The notes under the pieces: model-generated
The model's input: only the letters and a program-made list of their open reading frames with translations
Database searches by the model: none
What the model was told of the DNA's origin: nothing
Source of the DNA: Candidatus Azobacteroides sp.
GTDB lineage: Bacteria > Bacteroidota > Bacteroidia > Bacteroidales > WRGA01
Reading direction: 5' to 3'
Length of the DNA: 44,178 nt
NCBI GenBank assembly: GCA_009787405.1
Contig: WRGA01000109.1
Coordinates: forward strand, 1-44,178
Translations under genes and position numbers: made by a program
Shown: positions 32,543-41,182 of the stretch, in pieces
Position numbering within the stretch: the stretch's first letter is position 1
How the letters are laid out: each line of letters starts with the position of its first letter

Positions 32543-33043
32543 TTTTAATGTTTTTTATTTGTTAATAAATTATTGTATTATACAAAAATTACTTAATTTG
32601 CATTGCGCACTGCAAAAGAATTCGTAATTTTTGTTATGCAAAGATAATCCTCATTCTTTCTGAGTTGTACGACAAAAAGTTTTAGAATCGACAACTTATT
32701 TTGTATAATTCAACTTTTGCAAGATGCTTGAGTTCCCGTCTCTACGCAAGTACCTATGAATCATCGGAATAACGTATCCTACAAAAACTGATAGTCTCAT
32801 TTCAATATTGTTACCAAGCAGCTGTAATTTACATATATCCTCGAACGTCCCGACTCTCGTCCTACCGAATTTGTAATTCGGCAGGACCGGAAAATAAAAA
32901 TACCATTTTATTTTATTGTTGTCCGGATGTTATGTAACAGCGCTTGGCACGTGCCGGGTAATTTTACATGATGTCATGAAAATCACCTTTTTGCTGTTAT
33001 AATGTAACGGATGCGAAAATTTTTAAAACAAAGTGTCATATTA
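32543..33043. other. intergenic region between precursor and dapF promoters
   Basis: Apart from the precursor promoter (32583-32616) it holds a hairpin with 13-bp arms GTCCTACCGAATT / AATTCGGCAGGAC (32859-32887, one mismatch), related in its centre to the hairpin at 36761-36796. I found no second precursor-like reading frame ending in Gly-Gly. Confidence 0.5.
32583..32616 (-). promoter_or_regulatory. precursor promoter overlapped by a 20-bp palindrome
   Basis: On the minus strand, TTTG (32616-32613), 21 nt, then TAATTTTTG (32591-32583), close to the Bacteroidetes consensus with one extra T; a TATAAT follows directly. A 20-bp palindrome, TTTGCA-n-TGCGCA-n-TGCAAA (32597-32616), with a single mismatched pair, covers the -33 element and spacer, as a repressor or activator site would. 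Confidence 0.5.
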
Positions 33044-33076
33044 TTTGTTTGTTTTACAACAAAATGTATATCTTTG
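33044..33076 (+). promoter_or_regulatory. promoter of the dapF remnant
   Basis: TTTG (33044), 21 nt, TATCTTTG (33069-33076), a full match to the Bacteroidetes pattern about 60 nt before the ATG at 33136. The promoter has survived although the gene is cut. Confidence 0.65.
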
Positions 33077-33135
33077 CAGAGTCAAAGAAGCAAAATGCAA
33101 CAAAATCATTTGTTTTAACATCAAAAAGACAGTGT

Positions 33136-33441
33136 ATGAAATTCGTCAAAATGCATGGCACAGGCAATGATTATGTGTATGTAAACTGTTTTACGGAAAA
33201 GGTCGAAAAACCGGAAGAACCGGTTCGTTTCATCAGCGACCGGCATAAAGGAATCGGCTCTGACGGATTGGTGTTGATTTTACCTTCCGACGGATGCGAT
33301 TTCAGAATGAGAATGTTTAATCCCGACGGATCGGAAGCGGAGATGTGCGGTAACGCATCCCGTTATTTATTAATAAACAGCGATCCTGCTTTAAGGGAGA
33401 GTTCCGTTACAAACACAATATTAAAGCGAATCACGGGTTGA
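33136..33441 (+). pseudogene. dapF: truncated diaminopimelate epimerase
   Basis: The first 76 residues are a good Dap[55 protein letters not shown], including the first catalytic Cys in MCGNASR. Directly after CGNASR the homology stops, and the frame runs 25 unrelated codons to a stop. A full DapF has about 260-280 residues, so roughly three quarters, with the second catalytic Cys, is missing. A 270-bp element with inverted ends begins at 33417. DapF makes meso-diaminopimelate for peptidoglycan and lysine, so another copy or enzyme must exist if that pathway works. Confidence 0.88.
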
Positions 33442-33686
33442 AATTCAATATTTTGTACAAATTACGTGTTGAAATGTGCCGTCAGGCACTGAATATTGGT
33501 AGAAAAATGTTGCCGGCACCAACCGGCGTGCCGTCAGGTACGCAATATAAAGAGGAAAAAACAAAAGTAAATCACATTTTGTACCTGACGGCACAAAACA
33601 GCGGGTTTTCTTAATATTTCTACCGACATTTTGTCCCTGACGGGACAGAAAGCCCTAATCTCAACCCGCGATTCGCATTATTAACG
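33417..33686. mobile_element. 270-bp MITE-like element with terminal inverted repeats
   Basis: Left end AATATTAAAGCGAATCACGG (33417-33436, continuing GTTGAAA) is the reverse complement, with about 4 mismatches in 27, of the right end TCAACCCGCGATTCGCATTA (33661-33680, continuing TTAACG). Inside are family B units: GCCGTCAGGCAC, AATATTGGTAGAAA, GTACCTGACGGCAC, AATATTTCTACC and TTTTGTCCCTGACGGGAC. No reading frame for a transposase, so any movement would need help from elsewhere. Confidence 0.6.
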
Positions 33687-33863
33687 TAAAAACAATAACA
33701 AAATAAGAACATAAAATTATGAGAAATTTTAATACGGCAAAATCAGATGAGTTATACAAGTTGATTCGCAAGAAAATTTACGAAAATACCGGATAACAGA
33801 CAACCGGATGGGATTATTCACTAACAGATTATTTAAAATTATTACTTTAAAATACATTACCAT
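33687..33863. other. short gap with a possible 25-codon frame
   Basis: A small frame at 33719-33796 (+) reads MRNFNTAKSDELYKLIRKK and ends IYENTG. It has reasonable composition but no recognised homology or ribosome site, so I do not call it a gene. The rest precedes the XRE regulator. Confidence 0.3.
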
Positions 33864-34283
33864 ATGACATCTTTAGGATCAAAATTAATACATTTACGAC
33901 AACGATACCGATTTTCTCAAACAGCAATTGCTGATATTTTTGGTGTTTCGCAAAATGCGTATAATAAATGGAAAGCAGACAAGTGCAAACCTTCGGCAGA
34001 ACATCTGCTTAAATTATCGAAATATTATAAAATTAATATTCATGACCTGCTTGATGATAATAAGGATATTTCCGTGTTGAACAATGAAATAACCGGTGAA
34101 TACAACAGCTTTATGAATAATGTTCCGGCAAACATCGCTCCATCCTCCAAATCAGTTATAGAACAGATCCATCAAACGCAAGAACAGATTTCAAATCTGA
34201 TGGAAATTCAATTTCATTTGATGGAAGAATTGTTAGGAAAAACGGGAATGCTCCGCATAACATACACGGGAATGGTAACTTAG
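33864..34283 (+). CDS. XRE-family transcriptional regulator
   Basis: 139 residues. Helix-turn-helix at about 5-62: SKLIHLRQRYRFSQTAIADIFGVSQNAYNKWKADKCKPS then LLKLSKYYKINIHDLL. The C-terminal part has a helix that may dimerise (SVIEQIHQTQEQISNLMEIQFHLMEELLG). It ends 25 bp before the outer-membrane receptor-like gene, with no visible terminator between, so the two are probably one unit and the regulator may control the receptor. Confidence 0.85.
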   Translation: MTSLGSKLIHLRQRYRFSQTAIADIFGVSQNAYNKWKADKCKPSAEHLLKLSKYYKINIHDLLDDNKDISVLNNEITGEYNSFMNNVPANIAPSSKSVIEQIHQTQEQISNLMEIQFHLMEELLGKTGMLRITYTGMVT

Positions 34284-34308
34284 TTGAAAGTTTAAAAAGA
34301 ATATAGTC

Positions 34309-36714
34309 ATGAAAAAAATTATTTTAATATTTATTCTTTTGTATTCAGTAACCGCAAGTCATGCGCAAAAATTTCAGTTATCGGGGAAAGTAGTGGAAGA
34401 AAACAGCCATCCGGTTGAATTTGCGGAAATATTACTTTTGCAAAAAAACGCAATCATTCAGTATCAATTAACCGGTGACAGCGGACGATTTGTATGTAAT
34501 GCCGCCCAAGGGAACTATTCATTGTTAATCAGATTGTTAGGCGACACACTTTATACGAAAGATTTGGAAATTGCCGGTGATATTGATTTGGGGAATATAA
34601 TGGTACGGGAGTCTAAACTATTGCAAGAAGTAACTGTCGTGGGGAAGAAAAAACTCATGGAACGTAAAACAGACCGAACGATTTTTAATGCAGCCGATTT
34701 ATCAAGTACCGACGGCGGCGATGCCATGGAAGTTCTCCGGATTACTCCGGGTGTCCTTGTAAGTAACAATACCATATCCATCGCGGGGAAAAGCGCCGTA
34801 AGTGTGATGATTAATGACCGGCCCGTAAAACTTTCGGGCGACGAACTGGTCAATTTTTTGAAATCGCTGAAAGCCGACGATATTCAAAATATAGAAGTGA
34901 TCACCACGCCGCCGGCCAAATATGAAGCGGAAGGCAATGGCGGACTGATTAATATTGTGATGAAAAAAACGCCCGTTGATACATGGAACGGTTCTGTGTA
35001 CGGCAATTACAGACAAGCCGAATACGCACGCGGTATGCTCGGAGGAAGTTTTAACTACAATAAAAAAGCGCTCTCTTTTTATGCGGATGTATCGTATGGT
35101 GACGGAAAGTCGGAACTGAAACATGACGACTCTATTTTTTATCCGGACTTAAAATGGGAAATTAAAGACGATTTTATTAACCGTACAAAGCTTTTCGATG
35201 CCAGAACCGGTTTTGACCTGAATATAAACAATCATTGGAGCTTGGGAGCTCAATATATCGGCAGCTTGTACAACGGAAAAAGAAACATCAATAATATTGC
35301 GGGTCTGTTCGACCGAGCCGATAACGGGGATGCCGGAGGCATCAATACCAAAACAAACGGAAAATGGAATGAAGACACGCATTCAGGCAATATCCATTCC
35401 GTTGTTCTATTAGATTCGTCGGGTCGGAAAATAAATTTCGACTTTGATGTATTATCCTACAATTCCAATTCTAACGCAATCTATAAATCGAACACCGAAG
35501 GCTCCGGCGATCCTCAAGTACCGAACGGTTTTGCAAGTGAAAATAATATTCTCGACCGAAAGATAACGAACTATGCGGTTCAGATAGATGTTGAACATCC
35601 GGTTAAAAAAATCAGTTTAAACTATGGCACAAAACTTTCGTTTACGCATACCAACAACGATATACAGGTATATGATCTTGGTTCCGGAGTGCCGGTAAAC
35701 GATCTTAATCAAACAAACAAATTCCTTTACGATGAAAATATACAAGCCGTGTATGCTTCCGGGAATGCACAATCGGGTAAATGGACGGTACAAGTAGGGT
35801 TACGTGCCGAAAATACTCAATTTAAAGGACATTCGGTAACAATGGATACCGTTTTCAAAAAATCGTATCTTGAATTTTTTCCTACTGCGCATTTGACTTA
35901 TCAATATAATGAAAAAAGCGGTTTTTATGCTGAATACGGACGAAGAATTAATCGCCCGAACTTTGATCAGCTGAATCCTTTCCGCTTTTATACAAGTCCA
36001 TACTTTTATTATGCGGGAAATCCCGAATTGCGTCCTTTTTATACCCATAATTTATCGTCGGGATATACTTACAACGATCAATTTCAAGTGGAACTCAGTT
36101 ATTCAAAAGAAAAAAACAGTTTTGGCGGAGGAGTTAATATAATTGATGCGGACGGATATACCCAACATACCACGCGCTTGAATTATCTTGATGATTACAC
36201 TGTGGGAACGACTGTAGTTTACATGTTCAATAAATTAAGTTGGTGGACCGGTCAAAACAGCGGCAGCTTGTTTTACCAACATTTCGATTCAAATATTTAT
36301 CCGCTTACGCCCAAGTCATCAAAAGGTTATCTGACCTATTTTCAAACAACCAATACCTTTTATTTCAACAAAAATCAAACCTTGTCCGCCGGTTTTGACC
36401 TTACCGTTATTCCGGGAAATAATGCAATGCAGCTAATTCATATGTACACGCAAACGAATCTGAATGCGTTTGTTAAAATGACGTTCCTCGATAAAACATT
36501 ATCGGTTACACTTACCGGGAACAACCTTTCGAATGGACATTCACTTAAATGGCGTGGTGAATCGAACGGAAATTTGCAGTATTCTACAGTATATGATGAC
36601 CCCTTCTTTTTAAGGTTATCCGTTTCCTATAATTTCGGCAGCAAAAAAGTCAATGTACAACAACACCAAAATAGTAATGAAGATGAGAAAAACAGATTGC
36701 AATTGAGTTTATAA
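34309..36714 (+). CDS. outer-membrane TonB-receptor-like beta-barrel protein
   Basis: 801 residues. Signal peptide (MKKIILIFILLYSVTASHA), then a carboxypeptidase-regulatory-like beta domain (KFQLSGKVVEENSHPVEFAEI, to about 95). A plug-like domain follows (LRITPGVLVSNNTISIAGKS, VMINDRPVKLSGDELVNFLKSL, PPAKYEAEGNGGLINIVMKK), then a large barrel with GFYAEYGRRINRPNFDQLNPFRF and the C-terminal strand FLRLSVSYNFG. This is the OMP_b-brl_3 type, related to TonB-dependent receptors but usually without a SusD partner, and none is present. The substrate is unknown. It may be controlled by the XRE protein upstream. Confidence 0.92.
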   Translation: MKKIILIFILLYSVTASHAQKFQLSGKVVEENSHPVEFAEILLLQKNAIIQYQLTGDSGRFVCNAAQGNYSLLIRLLGDTLYTKDLEIAGDIDLGNIMVRESKLLQEVTVVGKKKLMERKTDRTIFNAADLSSTDGGDAMEVLRITPGVLVSNNTISIAGKSAVSVMINDRPVKLSGDELVNFLKSLKADDIQNIEVITTPPAKYEAEGNGGLINIVMKKTPVDTWNGSVYGNYRQAEYARGMLGGSFNYNKKALSFYADVSYGDGKSELKHDDSIFYPDLKWEIKDDFINRTKLFDARTGFDLNINNHWSLGAQYIGSLYNGKRNINNIAGLFDRADNGDAGGINTKTNGKWNEDTHSGNIHSVVLLDSSGRKINFDFDVLSYNSNSNAIYKSNTEGSGDPQVPNGFASENNILDRKITNYAVQIDVEHPVKKISLNYGTKLSFTHTNNDIQVYDLGSGVPVNDLNQTNKFLYDENIQAVYASGNAQSGKWTVQVGLRAENTQFKGHSVTMDTVFKKSYLEFFPTAHLTYQYNEKSGFYAEYGRRINRPNFDQLNPFRFYTSPYFYYAGNPELRPFYTHNLSSGYTYNDQFQVELSYSKEKNSFGGGVNIIDADGYTQHTTRLNYLDDYTVGTTVVYMFNKLSWWTGQNSGSLFYQHFDSNIYPLTPKSSKGYLTYFQTTNTFYFNKNQTLSAGFDLTVIPGNNAMQLIHMYTQTNLNAFVKMTFLDKTLSVTLTGNNLSNGHSLKWRGESNGNLQYSTVYDDPFFLRLSVSYNFGSKKVNVQQHQNSNEDEKNRLQLSL

Positions 36715-37000
36715 TGAATAAATAATTCCGGCATTTGCCGTTGAGGTTGAACTCAAAAGGTTCCGTTCCGGCGAATTACAATTCGCCGGAACGGAAACCC
36801 GCCATATACCGAACGGCACGCGCGGTGGTAGCGGGCAGAATTTAATTCATAACATTTTAAACACGAAGATGCCAAGTCACAAAGACTCTAAACTTCACCT
36901 CTTTCCGTTTTTGTGACTCCGGGCGTTTAAAATATAAATCGTTTTTTCCACATCTTTAATAAATAAGGCGGTGAATGTCATTTTTTCCGGCAAAATGTTA
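36715..37000. other. intergenic region of repeats
   Basis: It holds a perfect inverted repeat with 17-bp arms TTCCGTTCCGGCGAATT / AATTCGCCGGAACGGAA and a 2-nt centre (36761-36796), then family A copy 3 (36851-36953). The hairpin has no following T-run, so it looks more like a REP-type repeat than a terminator. Confidence 0.65.
36851..36953 (+). repeat. dispersed ~100-bp repeat, family A copy 3
   Basis: From ACATTTTAAACACGAAGATG to GGCGTTTAAAATATAAATCG and TTTTTTCCACAT. Its 3' flank (AAATCGTTTTTTCCACATC) matches that of copy 1 especially well. Confidence 0.75.
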
Positions 37001-37008
37001 TAGTTTTG
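37001..37008 (+). promoter_or_regulatory. -7 element of the LptD gene
   Basis: TAGTTTTG fits TAnnTTTG about 95 nt before the ATG at 37103. The -33 box is weak (TTTTTT around 36981-36986). Confidence 0.4.
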
Positions 37009-37102
37009 TGCGTCAAAACAAATGAAGGCAAAAGATTGATCGTTCTTTCATATAAGTATAAATTCAAGCCCGACATTTGTTTTAAATTTGTCGAATAATC
37101 GA

Positions 37103-39868
37103 ATGCTGCACCTCACAAAAAAGCACATAATATTTTTCAGTCTGCTGATTTGTCTGATTGTTTCCATTACCGCTCTTTCGCAAAACAAATCGTCGAAAGA
37201 TCCGTCAAAGGGCGACAACAGAATTTCCGACACAGGCTTTCCCCCAGCCGTAAATATCGATTCGATTGCGTCCGACTCCATTCCTCGGGATTCGATAACC
37301 GACACCGCCCCGAAAGAGAAAAAATCGAAGCTGACTACCGTGGTCAATTATCAGTCCAAAGATTCGATCATTTTTACCGGAACCGGAGTCGGGTATTTGT
37401 TCGGAGAAGGAAAAGTCACTTACGATCAAATCGGTCTCGATGCCGATTACATCCGCATGAATCTCGACAGCAGCGTGGTTTATGCGACCGGAAGAATAGA
37501 TACCGCAGGGAAAAAAATCGGATACCCGATATTCAAAGATAAAGACGATACGTACAACTCCGAAAGCATTACCTATAATTTCAACACCGGAAAAGGTTAT
37601 ATCACCAATGTCGTTACTCAACAGGGAGACGGGTACATCACCTCCGGAAAAACCAAAAAAATGCCCGACGGATCTTTTTTCATGTCCGACGGAAAATACA
37701 CGACTTGCGATCTTCATGACCATCCGCACTTTTATATCGACTTGACCAAAGCAAAGGTACGTCCCAAAAAAAATGTCGTCACCGGCCCGGCTTACGTGGT
37801 CGTAGAAGACGTTCCATTGCCGTTGGCGTTTCCGTTCGCTTTTTTCCCGTTCACCGACAAATATTCATCGGGAGTCATCATGCCCAAATACGGGGAAGAA
37901 TCGGTAAAAGGGTTTTATTTGAGAGACGGCGGATATTATTTTGCCATTAACGACAATCTCGATCTGGCGCTGACCGGCGACATTTATACCAAAGGTTCTT
38001 GGGGTTTGAAAGCCTTTTCGAATTACGTGAAAAGGTATAAATTCCGCGGATCGTTCAGCACCAATTACATCAAAACCATTTACGGAGATAAATTAGCCGG
38101 GGATTATCAGGAACAATCGAACTACAGCCTCGTGTGGCAACATTCACAAGATCCCAAGGCCAATCCGAACCGTTCGCTGTCGGCAGACGTCAATTTTTCG
38201 ACTTCGGGCTATAACCGGAATGAATTGAATCAAATGTACAACGCTTCTTCGTACACCACCAACACCAAAACATCGGGCATCACTTACGGCATCCGGATGT
38301 TTGACAATCAGTTGACTTTAAATACTTCGGCCCGCGTAACTCAAAGATCCCAAGACTCAACCGTCAATCTTTCTTTACCGACTTTGAGCTTGAGTACGAC
38401 AACGCTTTATCCGTTTAAAAGAAAAAATGCCATCGGAAGCGAACGATGGTATGAAAAAATATCTTTTTCTTATCAGGGTATGATGGAAAACAGCATTCAA
38501 ACCAAAGAAAATTTGTTATTCAAATCCAACCTGATCAAAGATTGGAGAAACGGAATCGACCATAAAATACCGGTTCAGGCTTCTTTTATTTTATTCAACA
38601 ATATCAATGTCACGCCGTCTCTCAATTATGAAGAACGATGGTACGGATCCAAAACCGGACAACAGGTAGACAATGTTACCGGTAAAATCGTCAGAGACAC
38701 CATTTACGGATTTAACCGGGTATACAATTATAGTTTTTCGATCAGCGCCGGAACAATTTTATACGGTTTCTACAAACCTCTTCCGTCTATTTTCGGAAAA
38801 AAAGTGGAAATGATTCGTCATACGTTTAAACCGAGTATAAGCTACAGCATGGCACCCGATTTCGGATCTTCACGCTACGGTTATTACGGTTCTTACACTT
38901 ATCTCGACACACTGACCAATAAAAACGTCACCAGAGATTATTCTTATTATGACGGTTATTTATACGGAGTTCCCGGAAGAGGAAGAACGGGCAATATCAG
39001 TTTTACCATAGACAATACTTTAGAAATGAAAGTAAAATCAGATAAAGATTCAACCGGTGTAAAAAAAATAAGCATCTTCGACAAATTGTCTGTTTCATCG
39101 GGATATAATCTGGCACTCGACTCTTTGAATTGGAACTATATCTCTTTGAGTCTGGCTGTTAAAATCTCCAAAAGCTATAATCTGAACGTATCCGCGACGT
39201 TGGATCCTTATGTTACGGTGGGTGATGTTGTGAACGGAAAACAATTGCCGCCTGTCCGGATCAATACCACGCATTGGCAAAGGAATCATACGCCCGGCAG
39301 CCTGACCTCCATGACATTTTCTATTCCGGCTCTTTCGTGGAACAATAATACGTTTAAGAAGAAAAAAGACAACAAACAAGAAAAATCCGAAAATCAGAAT
39401 TATGATCCGTTAAATCCGGATCCATTAAATCCGGATACCCCTCCTTCCACGTCCCCCATGGAAGATACGAGCAGTAAAGCTTTGAATTCGGACGGTTATG
39501 CCAAATGGGATATTCCTTGGAATTTCAATTTGAATTATAATATCAGCTTGGGGAGGGGAAGTTATAATTACCAAAAGCAGAATTATGATCTGAAGTGGGT
39601 ACAAAGTCTGAGCTTCAGCGGAAATGTGCAATTCTCCAAAAATTGGCGCTTCAATTTTTCTTCCAACTATAATTTTGATGCCAAAGAATTTGGATATACC
39701 ACGTGTGCCATTTCCCGGGATTTACATTGTTGGAGCATGTCAGCGAGTTTTGTTCCGGTCGGGCCGTCCAGAAGTTACAATTTTACCATCAGCGTCAAAT
39801 CGTCCCTGCTTCAGGATTTGAAATATGAACAGCGAAGCTCTCCGTACAGCAATATGAATTGGTATTAA
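37103..39868 (+). CDS. lptD: LPS-assembly outer-membrane protein LptD-like
   Basis: About 921 residues from the ATG at 37103, which gives a signal peptide (HIIFFSLLICLIVSITALSQ); the frame also has a TTG 15 bp earlier. The N-terminal OstA-like beta-jellyroll (about 90-200: YLFGEGKVTYDQIGLDADYIRMNLDSSVVYATG, QGDGYITSGKTKKMPDG) precedes a large barrel with PLAFPFAFFPFTDKYSSGVIMPKYGEE, the conserved start of the LptD barrel. A low-complexity, proline-rich insertion (PLNPDPLNPDTPPSTSP) is near 780. It inserts LPS into the outer leaflet. murG follows after 15 bp. Confidence 0.9.
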   Translation: MLHLTKKHIIFFSLLICLIVSITALSQNKSSKDPSKGDNRISDTGFPPAVNIDSIASDSIPRDSITDTAPKEKKSKLTTVVNYQSKDSIIFTGTGVGYLFGEGKVTYDQIGLDADYIRMNLDSSVVYATGRIDTAGKKIGYPIFKDKDDTYNSESITYNFNTGKGYITNVVTQQGDGYITSGKTKKMPDGSFFMSDGKYTTCDLHDHPHFYIDLTKAKVRPKKNVVTGPAYVVVEDVPLPLAFPFAFFPFTDKYSSGVIMPKYGEESVKGFYLRDGGYYFAINDNLDLALTGDIYTKGSWGLKAFSNYVKRYKFRGSFSTNYIKTIYGDKLAGDYQEQSNYSLVWQHSQDPKANPNRSLSADVNFSTSGYNRNELNQMYNASSYTTNTKTSGITYGIRMFDNQLTLNTSARVTQRSQDSTVNLSLPTLSLSTTTLYPFKRKNAIGSERWYEKISFSYQGMMENSIQTKENLLFKSNLIKDWRNGIDHKIPVQASFILFNNINVTPSLNYEERWYGSKTGQQVDNVTGKIVRDTIYGFNRVYNYSFSISAGTILYGFYKPLPSIFGKKVEMIRHTFKPSISYSMAPDFGSSRYGYYGSYTYLDTLTNKNVTRDYSYYDGYLYGVPGRGRTGNISFTIDNTLEMKVKSDKDSTGVKKISIFDKLSVSSGYNLALDSLNWNYISLSLAVKISKSYNLNVSATLDPYVTVGDVVNGKQLPPVRINTTHWQRNHTPGSLTSMTFSIPALSWNNNTFKKKKDNKQEKSENQNYDPLNPDPLNPDTPPSTSPMEDTSSKALNSDGYAKWDIPWNFNLNYNISLGRGSYNYQKQNYDLKWVQSLSFSGNVQFSKNWRFNFSSNYNFDAKEFGYTTCAISRDLHCWSMSASFVPVGPSRSYNFTISVKSSLLQDLKYEQRSSPYSNMNWY

Positions 39869-39883
39869 AAAAAACAAATCAAT

Positions 39884-40990
39884 ATGAAGAAACTGAAGGT
39901 CATCATCAGCGGAGGAGGAACAGGAGGTCATATTTTTCCCGCCATATCCATTGCCAATGCCGTGAAAGAAATAGAGCCTCAAACGGAAATTTTGTTTGTC
40001 GGCGCCGAAGGCAGAATGGAAATGGAACGGATTCCCGCGGCTGGATATCCGATCATCGGGCTTCCGGTCAGAGGGTTTGACCGAAAAAATATCTTTAAAA
40101 ATATTTCGGTTCTTTTCGATTTATGGAAAAGTATGCGAAAAGCCCGAAAAATCATCAAAGATTTTAATCCCGACATTGCGGTGGGTGTAGGCGGTTACGC
40201 CAGCGGTCCGACCTTAAAAGAAGCCTCAAAAGCAGGGATTCCGATCCTGATTCAAGAACAAAATTCGTATGCCGGAGTAACCAATAAATTATTGGCGCGA
40301 AAGGCTGCGGCGATCTGTGTCGCATACGAAAATATGGAACGTTTTTTTCCGAAGGAAAAAATCATGCTTACGGGAAATCCTGTTCGCCGTGATTTGCAAA
40401 TAACTCCCGAAAACCGGCAAAAAGGATACGAGTACTTTCATTTGGATCCGGACAAAAAAACCGTGTTGGTGGTAGGAGGAAGTTTGGGCGCACGAACGAT
40501 CAATCAAAGCATGTCGGCCGGCATAGAAAAAATGAAAAATTCGCCGATTCAATTCATCTGGCAAACAGGAAAATATTATTATGAAAATGCAAAAGCCGAG
40601 ATTGATAAACATCCGGGGTTACCGTTGCATCTGACAGCTTTTATTACCCGTATGGATCTGGCTTATTCCGTAGCCGATTTAATCGTATCGAGAGCCGGTG
40701 CGGGTTCCATTTCCGAATTTTGTTTATTGGAAAAACCGGTTATTTTGGTGCCGTCTCCCAACGTGGCGGAAGATCATCAAACTCAAAATGCCTTGGCATT
40801 GGTCAATAAAAATGCAGCGATTTTGGTAAAAGATCATGAAGCCGTCAATACGCTTTTTGACACGATATTGCAATCTGTGCAAGATCAAAAACTATTGCAA
40901 TCATTAAGTAAAAATATAACCGGTTTGGCACAGCATCATTCAGCGGAAAGAATTGCCGAAAAAATAATTGAAATAGCCGGAAACAATTGA
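39884..40990 (+). CDS. murG: UDP-GlcNAc:lipid I N-acetylglucosamine transferase
   Basis: Makes lipid II from lipid I on the inner face of the membrane. 368 residues with both Rossmann halves: GGTGGHIFPAISIANAVKE, VGVGGYASGPTLKEA and EQNSYAGVTNKLLARKA in the first; VVGGSLGARTINQSM, SRAGAGSISEFCLLEKPVILVPSP and DHQTQNALALV in the second. All family motifs are intact. Usually murG sits in the mur/fts cluster; here it follows lptD and is ended by a terminator, so it has moved or been copied out of the cluster. Confidence 0.96.
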   Translation: MKKLKVIISGGGTGGHIFPAISIANAVKEIEPQTEILFVGAEGRMEMERIPAAGYPIIGLPVRGFDRKNIFKNISVLFDLWKSMRKARKIIKDFNPDIAVGVGGYASGPTLKEASKAGIPILIQEQNSYAGVTNKLLARKAAAICVAYENMERFFPKEKIMLTGNPVRRDLQITPENRQKGYEYFHLDPDKKTVLVVGGSLGARTINQSMSAGIEKMKNSPIQFIWQTGKYYYENAKAEIDKHPGLPLHLTAFITRMDLAYSVADLIVSRAGAGSISEFCLLEKPVILVPSPNVAEDHQTQNALALVNKNAAILVKDHEAVNTLFDTILQSVQDQKLLQSLSKNITGLAQHHSAERIAEKIIEIAGNN

Positions 40991-41012
40991 ATCCGGTTCA
41001 TTCTCTCAAAAG

Positions 41013-41051
41013 AAAATCCTCTCTTTTCCGAATAAAAGAGAGGATTTTTTA
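41013..41051 (+). terminator. terminator after murG
   Basis: AAAATCCTCTCTTTT (41013-41027) and AAAAGAGAGGATTTT (41034-41048) form a perfect 15-bp stem with a 6-nt loop, followed by TT. Confidence 0.9.
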
Positions 41052-41070
41052 TGTTGTCTATATTATGCAA

Positions 41071-41160
41071 AAAAGTTTATAATTTAAACCCCCGACGAAA
41101 AGACACGAATTTTAAACTCTTTGTGACTTTGTGTCTTTGCATCTTCGCGTTTGAAATAAT
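41071..41160 (-). repeat. dispersed ~100-bp repeat, family A copy 4 (inverted)
   Basis: On the minus strand it reads TTTCAAACGCGAAGATGCAAAG, ACACAAAGTCACAAAGAG and then GTTTAAA near its end. It lies between the murG terminator and the M48 peptidase gene end. Confidence 0.7.
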
Positions 41161-41182
41161 AAAAAAATTAGCTGCCATGTAC

